Below, in pieces: positions 23,732-35,293 of a stretch of DNA of 64,000 nucleotides. The stretch comes from Haliclystus octoradiatus. Lineage: Eukaryota; Cnidaria; Staurozoa; Stauromedusae; Haliclystidae. The notes under the pieces are model-generated. The model did no database searches and was not told the DNA's origin. It was given only the letters and a program-made list of their open reading frames with translations. The stretch is taken from contig OU744451.1 of assembly GCA_916610825.1 (NCBI GenBank), forward strand, positions 23,138,349 to 23,202,348. The letters run 5' to 3'. Both the position numbers and the translations under genes were made by a program. The number at the start of each line of letters is the position of its first letter. The first letter of the stretch is position 1.

Positions 23732-23934
23732 TACTACCCGGCAAACAGTGGATGTTCCATGAACGTTCATGATATCTTGTAAACATTTTAAAGTTCGAGG
23801 AGCATCCATTTCAGTCCGATTCGAATAATTATTTTAAATGACGTTCACGAATGTTCCGTGAACGTTCACTGAATGTTCAGGGCAGGCGGACGAAAATAAA
23901 CGTTCACGGAACATCCACTGTTTGCCGGGTAGTA
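23732..23934. mobile_element. ~200-bp inverted-repeat element rich in AACGTTCA
   Basis: Ends TACTACCCGGCAAACAGTGG and the complement, with several internal copies of GAACGTTCA and TGTTCC in both directions. No clear target duplication. It lies between the convergent ends of USP10 and the TOX4-like gene. Confidence 0.7.
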
Positions 23935-24691
23935 CTATAGTATTGTAAAATTTTCAACTTTCTGAAACAATAATAATATTAAAAAGGATATAAACACAAA
24001 TATATGAAACAGGTTTTTCTAAATTTCATTTTGTTGTTGTTGATGTTGTTGTATTTTTGACTTTCTTTGAGATTTCAATTTTCAGTATATAACATACAGT
24101 AAATACACTTCACATAGAGTTAACTATTCATAATTTTTTCTGCTTTATTTACTAGTCAATAATTTGTATATTTATAAGAAATTCTCTGTCTCTTCATTTT
24201 ATATATATTTCATATGTTCTCTGTTTTCATATTTAAAAAAAGTTTTTTCTTTATAATGAAATGTGTCATAATTAATCAATTAACTTCTGATTGACGATCA
24301 ATTACCCAGGATGAAAATGAATTTCTAGAAGAAAAAAATCAATAAATATTAGTTTTGATATTGCAGTCATATACTTGAGACAGTAGAGTCAAAATTTTCT
24401 TTCTGTTGAATATCTTTAAATTTTCAGAATCAATCTAGATGTTCAAAACTCGATGTTCAACAAGTGTCTCCTTTGATAATTATTTCTCGCAAAAACTAGC
24501 AGCAAACAAATGTATTAACAGACAATGTTTTCGCTCTTCATCAGAGGCTATTTTCATTTAAAATAAAGTATCTTGAAAGTGAAAACATTTATCGGACCCT
24601 GAAGACAGGTGGCATTACATTTCATAATAGGTAATGATATGTACAAACTAAAGTGGCCATTAAATACTTATGATATATCATAATTACAATA

Positions 24692-24820
24692 TAGTGAAAC
24701 CTGTATATAACAGTCACAGCTCTGAGGTCAGAGGTAGATCAATTGACTTGAAATTGCTGTGGTGGCCACTATAGACAGGTGGAAGATGTATAGAGGTGAC
24801 CACTATAACAGGTTTAATGT
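24692..24820 (+). mobile_element. TA-type MITE, copy 5, internally deleted
   Basis: Same family with about 48 bases missing from the middle, just downstream of the TOX4-like stop codon and so probably in its 3' UTR or flank. Confidence 0.75.
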
Positions 24821-24867
24821 TAGTTGGTAATCTATTTCTACTGATTGGTTGTACTACACAGAATCAC

Positions 24868-27800
24868 TTACTTGCAATGAAGGATGAGACAGTCTGTACT
24901 GCAGTATGCAGAGCCACGTTCACGACTATGTTTACAAGGATTAGAACAACTTTCACAGACACATGATTTCGCAGACGAAGGCTAAAAATAAAAGTATGAC
25001 AAAGTCATGATTCACTGGTAAAGGCTGACCAAAATTCAGAAGAATATTTATCTTGTTTATAATTTCTCTTCAATTAGAGAGATGGCAATATTAATGACTG
25101 ATCCTTCCTATGAACAACTTCATATCAATTTCATTAAAATACTCGAATTGGCACATGTTTGATATCAACTTACTTTTGAAACACCATTTTCAGCTACATT
25201 GCTCAGTTTCGGTTCATTCTTTTTGGGTATTTTAAACTTTGATGTTGGCGATGTTTGGTTAGATAAGTCTGGAGATTCAATCTTCTTCGGTACAGTTAAA
25301 CAAGTAGGCGATCCAGCGGACGGACTACCGATAGATTTCTTTTTATCAATTTGTAACTGTTGCTGTAGTTTAGTTTTTTTTTCTTTGACATTTTTCTTTC
25401 TCGTAGGTATAGTCCCAGTGCTAGTCGCAGACATTTGCATTTCATTATCTTGTCCTAGAGAAATATTATCAGGATCAGTAGCAAATCGATTGTCAGATTT
25501 GGTTTCAATGGGCGAATGTCGATTTTCTGAATTGGAATTGCTAGCAGTTGTAGCATTTGAATAATTATGTATATTTAAGTCAAATGGTATATCAGTCCGT
25601 TCATCAACAAATTTTACTTCAGGAGATTGTTGGCTAGTGGTAGGCGATTCAATTGCTTTCGGGCTGTTCATTTGTGGAGATAAGAGGTTTTCCTGGAAAG
25701 AAAGTTAAATATTATATTATGCAGCTGTCGGGGATGCATAAAATGTAGTTTTTTATCAGAATTTCATTTATCTATATCAAAATTCTTCTTCGTTGCCATA
25801 TTGGAATTTGGAGTTCATTTAAAGGCATACAATTGACCAACAGCCTTTGCGTTCGGTCTTCGAAAATGGTATGTGGTGTGATGCACACCACTTGTGGCTT
25901 GAGAAATGGCATTCATTTTTCAATGTTGAGCCTGCAAGGAGCAATGGTCAATTTATGCATTTAACATCATTTTTTAATGAGGGAAATTCACAAAGAAATA
26001 TATTATTTAGCTAAATAGATAAATATATATATTCCTATTTTAAAAATGCATGCATAGAACAATGTCTTGATAAACATACCGTAGGAATTGTTGAGAAACA
26101 GAATTTAGAAAAGTTTGTATAAATAATGTTCCTAACTAGTGAGACACGAGAGAAAATAGTAGTTCCAAATAAATTAGTATGCGACTCCGCAAAGAATTGG
26201 TGTCGATTATGAAATATAATACCTGCCGAAATGTGGTCTACAAAAATTGAATACACAAGTAAATGAGAGGTCACTCCACGTCAACTTGTCAACTCGCAAA
26301 CGAAGAAAACCTCACCCTCTCAGATTGAAACCAAATTTACCGAAATTAATAAAAAAGAAAGATAGATATGATAGATGTACTCTCATTTTAACAGAAAGGA
26401 CAAAAATGGAAAATGTTTGCCATGCCACAATCAAATTACAGACCACATTCAACGGTAGCCCGAAGCGTGGTCGCTTACAAAGAGTGTCCGCTTAATAGGA
26501 GTGGTCGCTATGACGAGTTTGACTGTAAGTTAAAATAAGCTAACCGGAAATCAAATTATGGTGTGAGACTAAGAGTAACATAAAGAACAACAGTGGCCCA
26601 TGGGTCTACAGAATATATATGTGCCTGCGACCAAATGTTGGCCTTTCAAAGTGCCTGCAAGTTGTTTAGGCAACTGACTTGGACTTAGGACAATATTTTG
26701 ATGAGGATAGCATTGATTGAAACATTCTTAGAATTTATAACATTTTCTCATTCGCAATAGTCACTCTAAATACAGAACGTTGTGCAATCCTGATAGTTGT
26801 GCCTGCAGTGATCGAATTATTCCAGAATTATGCCTGCAGTCCCAGCGATCCCCATTTTATTAAGCCCTGAATAACACATTTATTTGAATTGTTTTACCTG
26901 GGCAAGTATGGATCTATATCTATGTAATTTTGTTAAATATTCTTCTTTTGCAGCGTCCCCTTTCTCTTGATAACCCTTAAAAAAAAATTAATTTAAACAT
27001 TACTTGAACAATTCATATCTCATAAAACAAGTTTTGTTTATTGAAAGTTTCAAACCAAGTTTCAAATATTTAAATTCAATACTTGAACTTCAAATGAAAA
27101 AAAAATGATGAAAAGACACGACGTACCCTTGATATTCAACACTTTCCGTCAGAGTCAGAAATCAAAAATTTACATTGCCTAAATTATGTTGTGGAATAGC
27201 AAAAGCCTACCTTCCTGCTTGCAAATGGTAAATTTTCCCACATCTGGGAAACAATTTTTGAAACTTCACCAAAGCTTGCCTGACACAAAAAAATATATAT
27301 TTAACATTGAAGCTAAAAATAACCTGAGAATATCAGAATCCTTTTGGTGATTACATTCGAACATCAATCAACTTACAGTGGGATTTTGTTGACGAATTGA
27401 AGCTTGAATGTCTTTGAAGAAAAACTGATATGCTGTGACCGGTCTATTTTGAATAAGAAGAAATATCATACGTTAGATTTACATCAGCATTATTCATTAA
27501 CAAAAGTAAACCTACTTAGACCTAATAAAATTAGTGAATTTCATTTAAGAAAGATATCCCCTTTCGTCTGAATTTGCGATAATCTTCCAGAATTCCTATT
27601 ACTGTCGGATCCTGTAAGTATGTAGCCTTTGCTTTTTATGAACAAATATATATCAAGTATCACATCACATCACAACACTATTCACTGGAATAAAATTAAA
27701 TCATGGCCGCCCAAAATGTTTAGAAATCTGTCAAAATCAGAATTATCTCCTCGCCACCATAAATAAATTCACCAATAGGGCTACTCACTTGGTTGGTTTT

Positions 27801-30800
27801 CGAGGATCTTTTTTCTTTTTTACTTTCTCCTTTTTTTTCCGTCCCTTTTTACCAGGTGGTGATATCGAAGTGTTTTTCAAAGATTCTGCGACTCTTGATA
27901 AAGGAGTTGTATCATCATCGCTGCTATCTAGTTTGATTTTTTTATTCGGCGATGAAACACTATCATCACTAATAATAACAGTTGAATTATTAGACGATAT
28001 TGGTGACGGTGTTGTGCTAACTATTGGTGATGCATTCATCTGCGGTTGCGTCACAATTGCAGAGCTAGAGGCTGTTGGTGGCGCAGACGTAGTAAGATTT
28101 GGTTGCCGTATGAAATAACCAACCTTTTTACCTCCGACTTCAGTTACAAACATCAACTTTTGATCTGCAGTTTTCACAAGTTGTCCCTTTAGAGGTGGGT
28201 TTTGTCCTTTACCACCAACACCTGGGAGTTGTATATAAACAGGATTACTATTCAATTGACCATCAGGAATAACAATTTGTTGGACTTGTTGCGGTGTAGT
28301 TTGAGGAGCAGTAGTTTGTGGTTTCTGTTGTTCGATTCTACCGTGCGTTTGTGATGTAGAAAGAGATTGTTGTTGTCTGGTTGAGGATTGAAGAGTTGTG
28401 TTTACACTAGCCGATTGCGGACTAAATGCATTAAGAAATGACGAGGGACTATTTCTAGTAGCAGTTGTAGGTGTGGCAACCTCTTTTTTATTCTGATAAG
28501 ATGTGACGTTATCAACTTCAGCTCGTAATGCTTCTAATCCAGTAGGTTCATTACTAGGTCTATCGAGTGGTTCAGAACTGATCTTTTGTAAAGCCTCTAG
28601 ACCAGAAAATGATAAGCCATCTTGTTCTGAGTCATTCATATGCGAATTACTACCAAACACAGATGAATGTAGTGGATGTCTTTCAATGTCAGGGGAAACA
28701 CAGGGCGGTGTAATTGGTGGTAGATCAACATTTTCGGATTCAGGAAATAATGGATTATGATTATTGGAATCTGTTTTCATTGATTCGTTTCCAAACATTG
28801 ACGAATGGCTGGTTGTTGGTTCTTGAAGTAATCCTCTTGAGCGGTCCATGTAATGGTTCTAGAAAAAAAAAACGGATTAAGTATTTTATATTGGGTCCCT
28901 GTGTGTTATTATCTATCATAATATTTAAGCGTCTATCCCAGATATTGGAAAATTGCCTCTTTAGTTAGAGAAACATTTCTATTCGTACATGTTGTTCTTG
29001 TGATTTTGCTTCGAGCGATCATTACTCCTCTAAAAATGCAGTAAAAGTGACAATTATTATGTCTCACTCTTTTTCCACAATCAGGAACTTGTTTATTTTC
29101 CATAAGAGGGTTTACACTGGAAAAAACACTCAAAAAGTTCATGTTTTTGTCTCAAATGAAGAAAACAGCTGAACGAAATGGCAATATGCTTTCAGATTGG
29201 TCATTTCATCATTCAGATAAAGTTTTAGAAGTATTTTCACCAAGATCTTCAAGTCCAACTAAGAGATATTAAGTCTCCAAAAAAAACACAATTAATATTG
29301 GAACTAGATCTCTTTACCAGAGCCATCTATTTACAAGAGTTAGGACACTCACTCATGTGATGCTCTCGGCTCTCATTGGACAGATGCCAGTCACATGATT
29401 CTATGGACACCATTTTTGTTCTGTCAAAACCAGGCTCGTAATGTCAAGAATTCAAAAAACGTTTTGTCTAAAAGTAAAACCTTGTTTTCAATGGAACAAA
29501 AATGGCAATTTTTGAGCACCAAGTGTTTGTGTTCCAACTCTTATAAATAGATGAGTCTGCTCTTTACGGCTTAGCCTAGACAGAATTATCGCTCCAAGTA
29601 AATTGCCTACTTCTAAATAAAAACATTTTAAATTTGTGAGTTGTTCTTACGTCATGGTGAGATGGTCTTGCTTTTGATCTTTCATTGGGTGGTTGCTGAT
29701 TACCATGAGAATTCAAAAGTTCATTAAAATTGATTGACTAAAATACAAAAGAAATTCATGTTACCTAAAACAAAATATCTATTACTGACTAGAGATGTGT
29801 GCAGGGTTCGAAAAAAGTAGGAATCCTCCAATCCTAGATTCCAGAAGGCAAGAGCAAATTCAGAAGAAAAGCCATATTTTTGTGATTTATTGGTCAAACA
29901 TCAACAAACAAATTCAGAAGAAAATTGATAATTTTATGACTCATTGGTCAAATTTCAACAAAAATAAATCAATGTTCAAATGCATTTCAAGGGAATGTTG
30001 AAATGCCTAGCTGAGCCTTTTGTCGGATCCTGGATGTGTGTTGCACAGGATTTGTTTAGATTTGAACCCGTTGTAAATATTATGGTTATCTGTACCCCAG
30101 GTCATCATAGAGTACAGGATCCTAGGAACCTGGTCCGTGGAAGGCCAGCAGCAAAAATTCAGAAGGTTTTCAATTATAAGCACTATTTTCTTATTAAAAA
30201 TTATGGCTTTCGGATTTCATACATTCTATGTTTCTAAACTCATGTAACCATGCTTCAAAGTAAGTCATTAAATATAACAGTGTAGCCTATCTTACAACAT
30301 TCACATATAATAGAAATAATAATAGGATGTGGATAAAGTTCCGGTAACCGGGTCTTTGGTTGAAAAAACCAAGAGTCCCGGTAGTCCAATACGCATGCGC
30401 AGAACGCTTTTCTGTCTTTCGAAATGTGTAAATAAAACTTTCAATTTTCTTAAACTTCAAAGTTATATCTATTTTAAAAGTTATTAAAAGATATCACATT
30501 TATTTGATAATGACATTGAGGCAAATAGGATAACTTGTGAAAACGATTCAACATTTGTGGAAGTACAGTAACTGTTTGATTTAGCAGAAACTGAAAATTA
30601 TTTAATCGACGTCGCGTTTTTCACGATGGCCGACGGATACATTCAAGACGTTCAACAAGCTGAAATTAGCCTGAAATCAGATCTCACATTTGTAGAATGA
30701 ATATAATATTTTGCTGCCTAAACACAGTGTATCAACCATTTGTAATTGTTTTCTGTCAATAAAATCAGCAACAACATAGTTTCACGATAGCGGCTAGCCT

Positions 30801-32248
30801 AGCCAAAGAATCGCTGCTTTCACTTTGTTCCATAAATAACAATGTGGAAAACTTGGAAGAAAACATCTAAAGCAGCGCTTCCTTATATTTATCGAATATA
30901 TATATAGATGTATACAGTATCAGCATGTCAGATTATAAATTGATCAATGTCGTTTAATTTTCACGAAAGAATTTACAATCCCATTGCATCGAAAAGCCGT
31001 GAAAGAAATGAAAATACGATATTGATGTTTCACGCTTTGACGCTTGGCGTTGTGCGCGTGCGCAGTTGACTGCCGGGACTTCAGTTTTTTTCAACCAAAG
31101 ACCCGGTTACCGGGACTATATCCACTATCATAATAATATTAATCGACAATGGATACCAATAATTTCATTTTCAAACTGTTCCAAATCAATTCAGCTAACA
31201 ATACGAAAATATATTTGAAAATTTGAAAATAATTTGTCCCATATTTGGATTGAAAAATATTAAACAGTTTTTGCTCATTTTGTTATATACAAATAAATAA
31301 TATTACGTTTAGATAACCATTTGAGATATTGATTTAAATTCTTAACAAACTTACACTAAAAATTATTTATGAAATTTCTACTCAAAACAATATTTCTACT
31401 GAATTTGAAAAGAAAAAACATTTTTGCTGTCAATTCTTAGGATTATATCACTTATATAGGTTGTTCCTTGAAGGCTATGCGTTATTGAAATCAATTGTAA
31501 TTCATTCCATACAAATGTAATCAAATAAGGCCCCTTTATTTACGAAGTTGACGCCCCGAGATGCCCCAAAATTGTTGTTGATTGAATTGGATCACGTGAG
31601 TAAACCAACCAATCAGCAACCTTGAAAAATAGGCGAGACGTTATGGCCGCTTTCTTGTCTCCTCTTTCGATGTTTCCCTTCGCTAAAATTTTTAAGTAAA
31701 ATCTGATTGAAAAACGATTTAATCTTTACTCAGTCGAGTTAATAACCTAGCCATAATATCATAACATACTAAACAGCTAACATGTATTTATTCCAAAGAT
31801 ATACATCGCTCCTACACTTCTCTTTTGCCCAGTTTTTATAGTCTTGAATTGCTCCGGCAACTCAAAACAACTTAGCGGGTTGACATGTAATAAAGAAGTG
31901 AATTCCTAAGTCATGCCCGTATTAATAGCCATATATTCAGCTTCAATATAGTTTCATTAATATCATTATTTATTCTTTTATCTCCACTTGTTCATATTTG
32001 GCTTGATTTGAGAGCTATTCCCCGTTCAAACGGGGTAATTTGCAGCGGACGGGATTCGAGACAGACACACGGATTCTAAACTCATTTTGGTTTGTCAGAG
32101 TGCAATTGCTTCGAAAATGCCACAACTTTGCATGTTGCAGGCAACCCACCTTCGGACCATAAGTTTGTTCTTCCCAATTAACGACATCTGATATGTCGAA
32201 ATCAGTCAAAAGATCTGATGAACTTGGATCATGCGATTTTGACGCCAT
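24868..32248 (-). CDS. TOX4: TOX-family HMG-box protein, TOX4-like (8 exons)
   Basis: A nuclear DNA-binding protein; vertebrate TOX4 is part of the PTW/PP1 phosphatase complex on chromatin. Exons (5' to 3'): 32150-32248, 29651-29737, 27789-28858, 27377-27443, 27211-27279, 26898-26975, 25174-25692, 24868-24981; the sum is 2103 bases, 700 residues plus stop, all in phase. The large third exon is Ser/Thr/Gln-rich and ends in a lysine-rich nuclear signal (KKGRKKKEKVKKKKDPRKP). The HMG box is spread over four exons: PVTAYQFFFKDIQASI, then ASFGEVSKIVSQMWENLP and GYQEKGDAAKEEYL. The last exon ends with CVCESC…AYCSTDC…LHC, matching the TOX4 C-terminal Cys/His motif, which is why I prefer TOX4 to TOX1-3. 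The stop overlaps a consensus donor (GTAAGT at 24871-24866), so one more 3' exon is possible. Confidence 0.88.
28929..29605. mobile_element. Diverged relative of the TTAA palindrome, interrupted
   Basis: From TTAA at 28925-28928 the sequence follows the left arm of the 17855-18783 element (CCCAGATATTGG, TTGCCTCTTTAGTTAGAGAAA, TCTCACTCTTTTTCCACAA) up to about 29300, and resumes at 29560-29605 (CTTTACGGCTTAGC), which matches its centre. Most of the right arm is missing. A second MITE is nested inside. It lies in the TOX4-like intron. The right boundary is uncertain. Confidence 0.6.
29318..29559. mobile_element. hAT-type MITE nested in the TTAA element
   Basis: Ends CAGAGCCATCTATTTACAAG and, on the other strand, CAGACTCATCTATTTATAAG; flanked by the 8-bp duplication CTCTTTAC at 29310-29317 and 29560-29567. 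Length 242 bases. The 8-bp duplication and CAG start indicate the hAT superfamily. Confidence 0.8.
29802..30032 (+). mobile_element. hAT-type MITE, GGGTCCGACAAAAG family
   Basis: Starts CAGGGTTCGAAAAAAG, ends TTTTGTCGGATCCTG, with a perfect 8-bp duplication GATGTGTG (29794-29801, 30033-30040). An internal part is duplicated, making it longer than its relatives. TOX4-like intron. Confidence 0.8.
30329..31125. mobile_element. ~800-bp element with CCGGTAACCGGG inverted ends
   Basis: Left end GTGGATAAAGTTCCGGTAAC and right end GTTACCGGGACTATATCCAC are inverted copies, followed inward by GGGTCTTTGGTTGAAAAAA and its complement. No transposase and no clear target duplication. First TOX4-like intron. 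Confidence 0.65.
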
Positions 32249-32864
32249 GAGAACGTAGTAGCTTTCAAGCACGCCGAAGAAAATTGATAGACAGATGAGC
32301 GGGCAAGGAGTTGTGGGATCACTACAGAAATGTGACGTCATTTAAGATTCACGATGGGGCTTTCCATTTTGGTCCCCTCTGGAAGTTTCCGTAAATAAAA
32401 GTAAAATATAACATATTATCCCGGCAACGCGAAAAATCGAGAAATTTCTGCCAATGCATGCTAATTTTCTGCCGATTTTACTGTCCTACTTTAGGATACA
32501 TTTTCATGCTACAGATTCACGTTACGTGTGTGTTATATATAAAGTTCATTGATGTGCATGTAGTTCCAAAGAAATATTTTCAATTCAATATTGTTGGAAA
32601 GTAGGCAAAATGAATGAGCATGATTTGAGCTATTTTTCTTTGATTTCTTCATAGTTTATCATTTCTTTTGTTTCTTTCAAACATTTTTCAAGGTATGACA
32701 TAAATGACAATACAAGGTAATGACGTCAGAATGTAATCGTCTATCGCTCAAATGAGGCTACACAAATCTTCTCAAAATAAATGGCCGCTGTGTTATCTTC
32801 GATTACTTTTTGACACAACAATCGCTTCGAATTATACAGAAGTCTTTCAATCATCTTACTTGAC
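32249..32864. promoter_or_regulatory. Putative bidirectional promoter, TOX4-like / CIBAR
   Basis: The two start codons are head to head with 616 bases between them. Two perfect palindromic CRE-type sites (TGACGTCA) lie at 32333-32340 and 32721-32728, one near each gene. No clear TATA box stands at a sensible distance from either start. Shared promoter function is inferred from spacing and the paired sites. Confidence 0.5.
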
Positions 32865-33695
32865 ATGGATAGTATAAATAGAAGTAGCCTTCGACAAAGA
32901 AGTTTTTCAACTGGAGATTTAACTGCATCATTAAAGGCTGGTGAGCAACAAACAAAAATTGTGGATACAAAAATTGGACAAGTTGAAAACCATTATCCAC
33001 AACTTGTTCGTCATTTAAATCTCTATGCCGTCCGTACTGCAAAAATCCGTGATGCTGGTGATGTATTACAGAAAACAGTATCTGCATATTCTGAAAATGA
33101 ATCACCGGGTGTCAAACAAGGTCTGGCTTCATTTGCTGAATGTTTTGCTGCAGTACAAGATCATAGAAATACACTTGTCAGTCGATTAGAACAAAAAGTG
33201 GTTGAACAATTTATAGTTTATGAAACAAGATGTAAGCAAGCTAGACGAGATTTACGACAGCATAGTATTGCACATAATAAAGAATTAAACGAACATAAAA
33301 TACTTGAAAGACTTAAACACAGATCTCCAAATGAGAAATTCAAAGTTGCAAAAGCAGAAACAAAGTTTAAAAAAGCTGCAGATGATGCTAATCGATCAAC
33401 ACAGATTTTAAATGATCAAATTACTGATTTTGAACGTCAAAAAGTGCAAGATTTAAAACGCATATTTGGTGATTTTATGTTAAGTGAAATGATGTTTTAT
33501 TCAAAGGCATTGGAGATATATACAAAAAGCTTTCAAGAATTGATGAACGTTGACGAAGAACAAGATGTTACTCATTTACAGTCTTCATTAAAATGGGAAC
33601 CGCATAGATTTAATATGCCAGCAGCTGAACAGCAACAATATGGTGGCTCTGTCCCAGCCTTAAATTTAGGTTATTCATCTTTTCCCAGACCGTGA
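32865..33695 (+). CDS. CIBAR1: FAM92/CIBAR BAR-domain protein, intronless
   Basis: This 276-residue protein belongs to the FAM92 (CBY1-interacting BAR) family, which bends membranes and works with Chibby at the basal body during ciliogenesis; FAM92A also has a mitochondrial role. The BAR domain covers about residues 20-230: early helix QTKIVDTKIGQVENHY, then AVRTAKIRDAGDVL, SFAECFAAVQDHRN, KVVEQFIVYE, AKAETKFKKAADDANRST, ITDFERQKVQDLKRIF, FMLSEMMFYSKALEIYT and FQELMNVDEEQD, in the same order as human CIBAR1. The C-terminal 35 residues are low complexity and not conserved. The gene has no intron, while vertebrate orthologues have several, so a retrocopy that replaced the parent, or intron loss, is possible. 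Whether it equals CIBAR1 or CIBAR2 cannot be decided. Confidence 0.9.
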   Translation: MDSINRSSLRQRSFSTGDLTASLKAGEQQTKIVDTKIGQVENHYPQLVRHLNLYAVRTAKIRDAGDVLQKTVSAYSENESPGVKQGLASFAECFAAVQDHRNTLVSRLEQKVVEQFIVYETRCKQARRDLRQHSIAHNKELNEHKILERLKHRSPNEKFKVAKAETKFKKAADDANRSTQILNDQITDFERQKVQDLKRIFGDFMLSEMMFYSKALEIYTKSFQELMNVDEEQDVTHLQSSLKWEPHRFNMPAAEQQQYGGSVPALNLGYSSFPRP

Positions 33696-35293
33696 AATTG
33701 ATCTCACGTTACTACAGCAACAGCACAGTTATCAAGAATGTATGCAATATGCCTACTAATAGTTAATCAAACGACGTATCAATGATTGAGCGTTCATGGT
33801 TCTTAAGCATTTGTATGAAGCCGATAAACTATAGAGACTAAGCATTGTGATAATAATTGTGGAAATAATGCTTATTTATTCAATCGAGCATGTGCAAAAG
33901 ATGTTTTAGGATCCAATTCAAGGCGATTGTATCTTTAATCAACACTCACTCTAAAGACAATGTTCTTGAGTCCTGTTATGGTTGCATGGTTGTTGCTCTG
34001 TTGTCAATCGCCTGTAAATGATGTTAATGTTTTTCGAATTAAAGATGTTTGTAGTCATATAGCAAAAGCTTGTATAATATGACGCTTCAACAACAAATTA
34101 TTAAACTGTACACATTGTTGACAATTAACAATTATGATTAACCTTCGTTAAAGCCAATTAACAAGCATGATTAACCTTTTGCTAATTGTTAAAGTCATCA
34201 TCAATACATTTTTTGTTGTTACTGTCTTCTAACTTATCATCTTACGTATTAGACTTATTATTTAAATTGTTCTTAAATTATACTAAAGTTATAACAAAAA
34301 TATATTATAATTATTTTAAAGTGAAAGATAAAATATGTAAATTGGATGAAACATAGACACCATTACCACTAATTTAAAGATTAATCATATATTATTGTAT
34401 TTTATTACATTGAAAGTATAACAGTGAATGTATATTGTTTGATTATTACGTTGATTCTCACTTGATATGCGTACATACTTTGTTATTCCCATTACATTTG
34501 TTTATTTGAATTAGTAAATAGACTATGAGTAATGTCAACAAAGGGCTTGCGACAATCATTCGATGAACCACAATGCTGATTCTGGTAATGTTATCCCTGC
34601 AAAAAACAGTCCAGAAAATCATGAACAGTTCATAAGCGTTAAGTAGCTTTAATTTTTATGAACAGTTTATGAAAATTGAGGCCATTTAACGTTCATGAAC
34701 TCTTGAACTGTTTCTGTAAGAGTAATAAGACTATCTATTTCTGTCAGTCAAATCAAATCAACACATAAAAAATATTATATTTCAATGTTTTTTAATATGC
34801 AAGCTCTTAAATTAGCCTACTAGCTGATGTTGAAATGCTTATGGTTGTAGAAATCAACATATCTAATTAGGCATACTACATTATGCTGATGTAAGTGACA
34901 GATTTCAGAACAAGCAATCAGCTACCTATTTTACGATATAGTTGGCCTGCCCACCATATTGATAGCTATAATTTACCTTATTAGACAAAAAATATAACTC
35001 GCCTTAAGTTCATGCTTCAATTGTTGTGTCTCGCGACACTTAAAAAGATGAAAATCATTTTAAATTTCAATAATCATCTAAACTTAGCACAGTAACGAAG
35101 AATGAGATTTCCCAATGATGTTTCACCATATTCCATTACATAAAAATATATTTTGAACTTTATCAAGTCCACATATATAATAGTCTATTAAATTTCGTAA
35201 AAATCAGTGTATTTTCATTCGAGTTCTCTATTATTAATTTTAATTGTGACACTAAATATGCGAAAGGTAGGATATAATTAATTTAATAACATC
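33696..35293. other. Intergenic region CIBAR-GFOD
   Basis: Very AT-rich, with the convergent 3' ends of CIBAR and GFOD. A TTCATGAACAGTTTATGAA-type inverted stretch at about 34620-34720 resembles one at 13640-13730. Nothing else recognised. Confidence 0.35.

Larger units (their letters stand above)
23333..24867. other. Convergent 3' flanks of USP10 and TOX4-like gene
   Basis: No coding sequence recognised. AATAAA at about 23502 could serve USP10. A minus-strand AATAAA near 24142 could serve the TOX4-like gene. It contains two small mobile elements listed separately. Confidence 0.4.

Noticed and set aside
25199..25564. 121-codon frame on the plus strand
   Set aside because: Antisense shadow of the seventh TOX4-like exon, which has full splice-site and motif support.
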